The translations under genes and the position numbers were made by a program. Of a stretch of DNA of 64,000 nucleotides, positions 59,735 through 64,000 are shown piece after piece. The DNA comes from Leisingera sp. ANG-Vp. GTDB lineage: Bacteria; Pseudomonadota; Alphaproteobacteria; Rhodobacterales; Rhodobacteraceae. The DNA lies in assembly GCF_000813725.1 (NCBI RefSeq), contig NZ_JWLD01000047.1, positions 24,087-88,086 on the forward strand, read 5' to 3'. The notes under the pieces were generated by a model. It ran no database searches and was not told where the DNA came from. It worked only from the letters and a program-made list of their open reading frames with translations. Position 1 is the first letter of the stretch. Every line of letters begins with the position of its first letter.

Positions 59735-60829
59735 ATGGAAAAGATGCCTAAATGGGCAGATGTTGTGCTGATCCCGCTGATCAGCCTCCTGCTGGCCGCA
59801 ATCCTGTCGGCGCTGGTGATCCTCGGGATCGGTGAAGACCCGGTGGCCGCCGTCAAACTGATGGTCGAAGGTGCGCTTGGTTCGACCTACGGCTGGGGCT
59901 ACACGCTGTATTACGCCACCAATTTCATGTTCACCGGCCTTGCCGTGGCGGTTGCCGCCCATGCGGGCCTCTTCAACATCGGCGGCGAAGGCCAGGCGAT
60001 GCTGGGCGGTTTGGGCGTTGCCGTAATCTGCCTGTTCGTCCCCTGGCCGCACTGGTCACTGGCGCTGATCTTTGCAATCCTGGCCGCAGGCCTGTTCGGT
60101 GCCGCATGGGCAGCCATCCCTGCCTATCTGCAAGCCAAGCGCGGCAGCCATATCGTGATCACCACCATCATGTTCAACTTCATCGCCGCCGCGGTGCTGA
60201 ACTATGTGCTGGTGAACCAATTGCGGCCCAAGGGTTCGCAGGACCCGGCGTCGGCCCGCTTTGCCGAAACAGTGCACCTGCCTTCCTTGCACGAAATGCT
60301 GGCCCCTCTGGGGATCGAGTTCTCCAAATCAGGCCCGGCCAATGTCAGCCTTCTGGTCGCGCTTGCTGCCTGTGTGCTGGTCTGGCTGCTGATCTGGCGC
60401 ACGCCGCTGGGATATGAAATCCGCAGCCTGGGCAAATCCGAACCGGCCGCGCGCTATGCCGGCATTTCCTCGGTGCGGATCATCATGGTGGCCATGCTGA
60501 TTTCCGGCGCGCTGGCCGGATGCATGGCGATCAACAACGTGATGGGCGAGGCCGAGCGGCTGGTTCTGAACGCCACCGAAGGCGCGGGCTTCATTGGCAT
60601 CGCCGTGGCGCTGATGGGCCGCAACCACCCCTTTGGCGTCTTCCTGGCCGCAATCCTCTTTGGCTTTCTCTATCAGGGCGGGGCGGAACTGGCGCTTTGG
60701 ACCTCGATCCCGCGCGAGCTGATCGTGGTGATCCAGGCGCTGGTGATTCTGTTCACGGGCGCGCTGGACAACATGGTGCGGATGCCGCTTGAGAAGATCT
60801 TCCTGGCGCTGCGGAAGGGGCAGAACTGA
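59735..60829 (+). CDS. Nucleoside-type ABC transporter permease 1
   Basis: A 364-residue BPD_transp_2 (RbsC-like) permease with about ten helices, including FNIGGEGQAMLGGLGVAVICL near 80 and GKSEPAARYAGISSVRIIMVAM near 235. It starts immediately after the ATPase stop and its stop overlaps permease 2 by one base. Confidence 0.92.
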   Translation: MEKMPKWADVVLIPLISLLLAAILSALVILGIGEDPVAAVKLMVEGALGSTYGWGYTLYYATNFMFTGLAVAVAAHAGLFNIGGEGQAMLGGLGVAVICLFVPWPHWSLALIFAILAAGLFGAAWAAIPAYLQAKRGSHIVITTIMFNFIAAAVLNYVLVNQLRPKGSQDPASARFAETVHLPSLHEMLAPLGIEFSKSGPANVSLLVALAACVLVWLLIWRTPLGYEIRSLGKSEPAARYAGISSVRIIMVAMLISGALAGCMAINNVMGEAERLVLNATEGAGFIGIAVALMGRNHPFGVFLAAILFGFLYQGGAELALWTSIPRELIVVIQALVILFTGALDNMVRMPLEKIFLALRKGQN

Positions 60830-61836
60830 TGGACTTCCTGACCCTCATCCAAATTCTAGACTCCACCGTCCGCCTCGCAACGCCGCTGCTTCTGGCCTGC
60901 CTGGCCGGCCTGTTTTCCGAACGCGCGGGCATCTTTGACATTGGCCTGGAAGGCAAGATGCTGATCGCCGCCTTCTTCTCCGCCGCAGTTGCCGCTGTGA
61001 CCGGCAATGTCTGGCTCGGCCTTTTGGCCGGCATCGCCTCTTCATTGGTGCTGGCTGCGCTGCACGGTGTCGCCTCGATCACTTTCCGCGGCAATCAGCT
61101 GATTTCCGGCGTTGCGATCAACTTCCTTGCCGCAGGCCTCACCGTGCTGATTGCCCAGGATTGGTTCCAGCAAGGCGGCCGCACACCGTCGCTGATCAGC
61201 GGCGGCCGCTTCGAAGGCTGGGAGTGGCCCTTTGCAATCGGTCCGCAGGACGCCGCCGCGGCCGGCACGCCAGTCTCTCAACTGATGGCTGCGGCGGATC
61301 CGGTCACCCAGGTTTATTCCGAGCTGCTGTCCGGGCATTCGGTGCTGGTCTACTTTGCTTTCCTGGCCGTACCTGCCACCTGGTGGATTCTGTTCCGAAC
61401 CCGTTTTGGCCTGCGCCTGCGCGCAGTCGGTGAAAACCCTGCTGCAGTTGACACCGCCGGCGTCTCGGTTGTTGGCTTGCGCTATGCAGCAGTGATGATC
61501 TGCGGCCTCTTGTGCGGCATCGCCGGCGCCTATCTGGCCACAGCGCTGCAAGCCGGTTTCGTCAAGGACATGACCGCAGGCCGCGGCTTCATCGCCCTGG
61601 CGGCGCTGATCTTTGCCAAGTGGCGGCCCTGGCATGCGATGGGCGCCTGCCTGCTGTTCGGGCTGCTGCAAGCCATCGCCCTGCGCTTCCAGAACATTGA
61701 GCTCGGCGGTGTTACCATCCCGGTCCAGGCCATGGACGCGCTGCCCTATGTTCTCACTGTGGTGATCCTGGCGGGCTTCGTCGGCAAGGCGATTCCGCCC
61801 CGGGCCGGCGGCGAGCCTTACATCAAGGAACGCTGA
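60829..61836 (+). CDS. Nucleoside-type ABC transporter permease 2
   Basis: A 335-residue permease of the same family: ATPLLLACLAGLFSERAGIFDIGLEGKMLIAAF near the start (cut by a turn), AVGENPAAVDTAGVSVVGLRYAAV near 200 and AGRGFIALAALIFAKWRPWHAM near 245. It pairs with permease 1 and ends the operon before a clear terminator. Confidence 0.92.
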   Translation: MDFLTLIQILDSTVRLATPLLLACLAGLFSERAGIFDIGLEGKMLIAAFFSAAVAAVTGNVWLGLLAGIASSLVLAALHGVASITFRGNQLISGVAINFLAAGLTVLIAQDWFQQGGRTPSLISGGRFEGWEWPFAIGPQDAAAAGTPVSQLMAAADPVTQVYSELLSGHSVLVYFAFLAVPATWWILFRTRFGLRLRAVGENPAAVDTAGVSVVGLRYAAVMICGLLCGIAGAYLATALQAGFVKDMTAGRGFIALAALIFAKWRPWHAMGACLLFGLLQAIALRFQNIELGGVTIPVQAMDALPYVLTVVILAGFVGKAIPPRAGGEPYIKER

Positions 61837-61855
61837 CCCGCTCCCAGCTGTCATC

Positions 61856-61882
61856 AAACGCCCGGCCAAGCGCCGGGCGTTT
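61856..61882 (+). terminator. Terminator after the nucleoside-type ABC operon
   Basis: An 11-bp stem (AAACGCCCGGC, 61856-61866, with its complement 61872-61882, loop CAAGC) ends in TTT and begins 20 bases after the stop codon. Confidence 0.78.
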
Positions 61883-61986
61883 CCTGTTGCCCCCGCCTTT
61901 GCCGGGTCAAGGGCCGCGGCAGCGGCGGCGCGAAGGCGCCGTTCACCCTTGACGCGGAAAAGGCGGTTTCACACTTGAACAGGCCT

Positions 61987-62110
61987 CTTGAGGGGCAGGG
62001 CTGCCCCTCAAGGGCTTCTCAGCAGCCCCCTTCCCGCCGCACGCAGTGCGGCGCCCGGCCCAAGGCCGCCAAGGCGAAGGCCCCCGGCCTTCACCTGCGG
62101 GCGCGGGAGT
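61987..62110. repeat. Hairpin cluster and family-1-like copy F
   Basis: In the 402-bp gap 61837-62238, besides the terminator, there is a 12-bp perfect stem with a GG turn (61987-61998/62001-62012, CTTGAGGGGCAG and its complement), a 7-bp hairpin GCCGCAC-GCA-GTGCGGC (62036-62052), and GGCCCAAGGCCGCCAAGG as in copy E. From about 62160 the base composition drops and probably holds the promoter of the next operon. Confidence 0.6.
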
Positions 62111-62238
62111 GCCCTCCCCCAGCGGCTCCGCTGCACGCTCCGCAAACCCATCAATAAGTCCAGTTTGCCGCATCCATCAGTCCTTATTGCTGCACAGCGG
62201 CATAGATTGTTGATTTTTGAACGAACTGCGGTTTAACA

Positions 62239-63168
62239 ATGACCATGCAGATCTACCTTCCCATAGCTGAGGTCTCGGTTAATGCTTTCCTTCTCCTGGG
62301 CCTCGGGGGAATGGTGGGTATTCTCTCGGGCATGTTCGGAGTCGGCGGCGGCTTCCTGATGACGCCGCTTTTGTTTTTCATCGGCATCCCGCCCGCGGTG
62401 GCGGTGGCCACGGAAGCGAACCAGATTGTCGCCTCCTCCTTCTCCGGTGTCCTGGCGCATTTCCGAAGGCGAACGGTCGATATCAAGATGGGGCTTGTGC
62501 TTCAGGCCGGCGGCCTCATAGGCGCCGCACTTGGGGTGGTGGTGTTCAACTACCTCAAGGCGCTCGGCCAGGTCGATCTGCTGGTTAAGCTCTGCTATGT
62601 CGTCTTCCTCGGCGTGGTCGGCGGGCTGATGTTCATTGAAAGCCTGAACGCGATCCGCAAATCCAAGAAAGCCGGCGGTGCCGCCCCGGCACCGCGCCGC
62701 CAGCGCGGCTGGGTGCATGCGCTGCCGTTCAAGATGCGGTTCCGCACATCCGGCCTTTACATCTCGGTGATCCCGCCGGTCCTGGTCGGGGTTTGCGTCG
62801 GTATCCTGGCTGCGATCATGGGCGTTGGCGGCGGCTTCATCATGGTGCCTGCGATGATCTACATCCTTGGCATGCCGACCAAGGTGGTTGTCGGAACCTC
62901 GCTGTTCCAGATCATCACGGTCACCGGTTTCACCACGATGCTGCATGCCACCACCAACTACACCGTCGACATCGTGCTGGCAGTGCTGCTGCTGATCGGC
63001 GGCGTGATCGGCGCTCAGATCGGCACCCGCATCGGGGTTTACCTGAAGGCCGAACAGCTGCGCATCCTGCTGGCGCTGATGGTCATCGCGGTTTGCGTTA
63101 AGCTGGGCCTCGACCTGCTCCTGCAGCCCTCCGAGCTGTTCTCGCTCGGCGACAGCGGAGGCCACTGA
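62239..63168 (+). CDS. TauE/SafE (TSUP) family permease
   Basis: A 309-residue membrane protein with eight or so helices and the duplicated TSUP motif: GMFGVGGGFLMTPLLFFIG near 32 and AIMGVGGGFIMVPAMIYILG near 195. Members export or import sulfite, sulfonates or other organic anions. It lies 3 bases before a TIGR02186-type membrane protein gene, a conserved alphaproteobacterial pair. The start may be 62239 or the ATG at 62245. Confidence 0.9.
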   Translation: MTMQIYLPIAEVSVNAFLLLGLGGMVGILSGMFGVGGGFLMTPLLFFIGIPPAVAVATEANQIVASSFSGVLAHFRRRTVDIKMGLVLQAGGLIGAALGVVVFNYLKALGQVDLLVKLCYVVFLGVVGGLMFIESLNAIRKSKKAGGAAPAPRRQRGWVHALPFKMRFRTSGLYISVIPPVLVGVCVGILAAIMGVGGGFIMVPAMIYILGMPTKVVVGTSLFQIITVTGFTTMLHATTNYTVDIVLAVLLLIGGVIGAQIGTRIGVYLKAEQLRILLALMVIAVCVKLGLDLLLQPSELFSLGDSGGH

Positions 63169-63171
63169 CCC

Positions 63172-63957
63172 ATGCGCAAGCTGCTCTTGTCTGCCCTGAC
63201 AGCCGCCAGCCTGGCCCTTTTGCCGCAGTCCGCCGCACAGGCCGCCAAAGAAGAAGTTGTCCTCGGCCTCAGCCAGGACCGGGTGGCGATCACCGCCACC
63301 TTCGACGGTTCGGAAATCCTGATTTTCGGCGCCGTGAAGCGCGAGGCCCCCATTCCGTCGAAACACCCGCTGGAAGTGATCGTGACCGTTTCCGGTCCGG
63401 CCCCTGCGGTCATGGTGCGGCGCAAGGAAAAGAAACTCGGCATCTGGGTCAATACTGACAGCGTGCTGGTCGACTCGGCTCCTGCCTTTTACGCCGTGGC
63501 CACCAGCGGCCCCTTCGCTCAGGTCCTGTCCGACACCGAAGACCTGCGCTTCCGGGTGTCCATCGAGCGCGCGATCCGCTCCGTTGGCGCCGCCATGCAT
63601 ATCCGCGGCGCCCAGGATTTTGCTGATGCGGTTGTGCGCATCCGTGAAAAGAACGGGCTTTACTCGCTGCGCGAAAACACCGTGGCCGTCGATGAACAGA
63701 CGCTGTTCCGCACTGCCATTGAGATGCCCGCCGACCTGACCGAAGGCGACTATGAAACCCGCATCTTCCTGACACGCGGCGGCGAGGTGGTTTCCAGCTA
63801 CGAGACAACGATCGATGTACGCAAGGTCGGGCTGGAACGGTTCCTCTATTCGCTGTCGCGCGAGCAGCCGTTTATCTACGGCCTGATGTCGCTGGCGATT
63901 GCCATTGCCGCCGGATGGGGCGCTTCCGCCGCCTTCAGCCTGCTGCGGAACCGGTAA
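63172..63957 (+). CDS. TIGR02186-like exported/membrane-anchored protein
   Basis: A 261-residue protein with an N-terminal signal (LLLSALTAASLALLPQSAAQA), a periplasmic beta-rich region with LGLSQDRVAITATFDGSEILIFGAV near residue 30, and one C-terminal helix (LMSLAIAIAAGWGASAAFSLL, then RNR). It matches the alphaproteobacterial TIGR02186 family by pattern and by position behind a TSUP permease. GGAGG precedes the ATG. Its role, probably as accessory subunit to the permease, is unproven. Confidence 0.82.
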   Translation: MRKLLLSALTAASLALLPQSAAQAAKEEVVLGLSQDRVAITATFDGSEILIFGAVKREAPIPSKHPLEVIVTVSGPAPAVMVRRKEKKLGIWVNTDSVLVDSAPAFYAVATSGPFAQVLSDTEDLRFRVSIERAIRSVGAAMHIRGAQDFADAVVRIREKNGLYSLRENTVAVDEQTLFRTAIEMPADLTEGDYETRIFLTRGGEVVSSYETTIDVRKVGLERFLYSLSREQPFIYGLMSLAIAIAAGWGASAAFSLLRNR

Positions 63958-63999
63958 CCGGGGCCCGCCCCGCTTGGCCTTGCGGCCAATTCACCCCGG
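63958..63999 (+). terminator. Terminator-like nested hairpin at the window edge
   Basis: CCGGGG (63958-63963) pairs with CCCCGG (63994-63999), enclosing TTGGCC-TTGC-GGCCAA (63974-63989). It begins directly after the TIGR02186-like stop; the window ends before a T-run could be seen. Confidence 0.45.
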
Positions 64000-64000
64000 G

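Noticed and set aside
1..64000. tRNA, rRNA or prophage elements
   Set aside because: I looked for cloverleaf-like sequences, rRNA stretches, integrases, transposases and phage genes and found none I could support by eye; a tRNA search program was not run.

Overview
The window looks like chromosomal DNA of a marine alphaproteobacterium of the Roseobacter group (Rhodobacteraceae; Leisingera, Phaeobacter or Ruegeria-like). I infer this from the high GC, the many periplasmic-binding-protein transporters (TRAP, TTT/Tct, Phn, BMP), the paa operon, Roseobacter-style intergenic repeats and the type of regulators. No rRNA, tRNA, CRISPR, phage or insertion sequence was recognised. About 63 protein genes fill nearly all of the window; it reads as an accessory catabolic region of back-to-back operons, each with its own regulator.
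Layout. 0-4 kb: an isopropylmalate-dehydrogenase-like gene divergent from a LysR regulator, a RidA protein, a small exported protein and an RpiR regulator. 4-12.2 kb: an operon-like array of N-formylglutamate-amidohydrolase-like protein, TRAP transporter (Q, M, P), glutamine-synthetase-like ligase, aldehyde dehydrogenase and iron alcohol dehydrogenase. This is a plausible gamma-glutamylation route for an amine or amino alcohol. 12.2-16.1 kb: a small protein, a LacI regulator divergent from GAPDH, and Mrp. 16.3-22 kb: phnCDEE phosphonate-type ABC transporter with a hexapeptide transferase, divergent from rpe. 22.2-32.7 kb: a FadB-type bifunctional beta-oxidation protein, then a Tm-1-like protein, aldehyde dehydrogenase and tctABC, divergent from an IclR regulator and a class III aminotransferase.
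32.9-39.9 kb: 2Fe-2S ferredoxin, a second glutamine-synthetase-like ligase and a cytochrome P450, divergent from a class I glutamine amidotransferase; then a GntR regulator, a sulfatase-family hydrolase and a GNAT acetyltransferase. This is a second candidate gamma-glutamylation system, oxidative and P450-based. 40-45.4 kb: a biotin-dependent acyl-CoA carboxylase pair with an AtuA-family protein. 45.7-52.5 kb: thiolase and paaABCDE, with a VOC protein inserted between paaA and paaB, an extra PaaA/PaaC-family protein and a second VOC protein. 52.8-56.7 kb: class IV aminotransferase, universal stress protein, DsbA-family isomerase, NifU-family protein, tsaB and rimI. 56.8-61.8 kb: a BMP/nucleoside-type ABC transporter operon containing an NTF2-like protein. 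62.2-64 kb: a TauE/SafE permease with a TIGR02186-like membrane protein.
Two families of dispersed GC-rich hairpin repeats sit in intergenic gaps. Several perfect palindromes lie in divergent promoters and are good operator candidates. The most unusual content is the pair of independent GS-like/amidase catabolic clusters, followed by the non-canonical sulfatase and P450 active-site motifs, a 136-nt same-strand gene overlap in the tct locus, and the modified paa operon.
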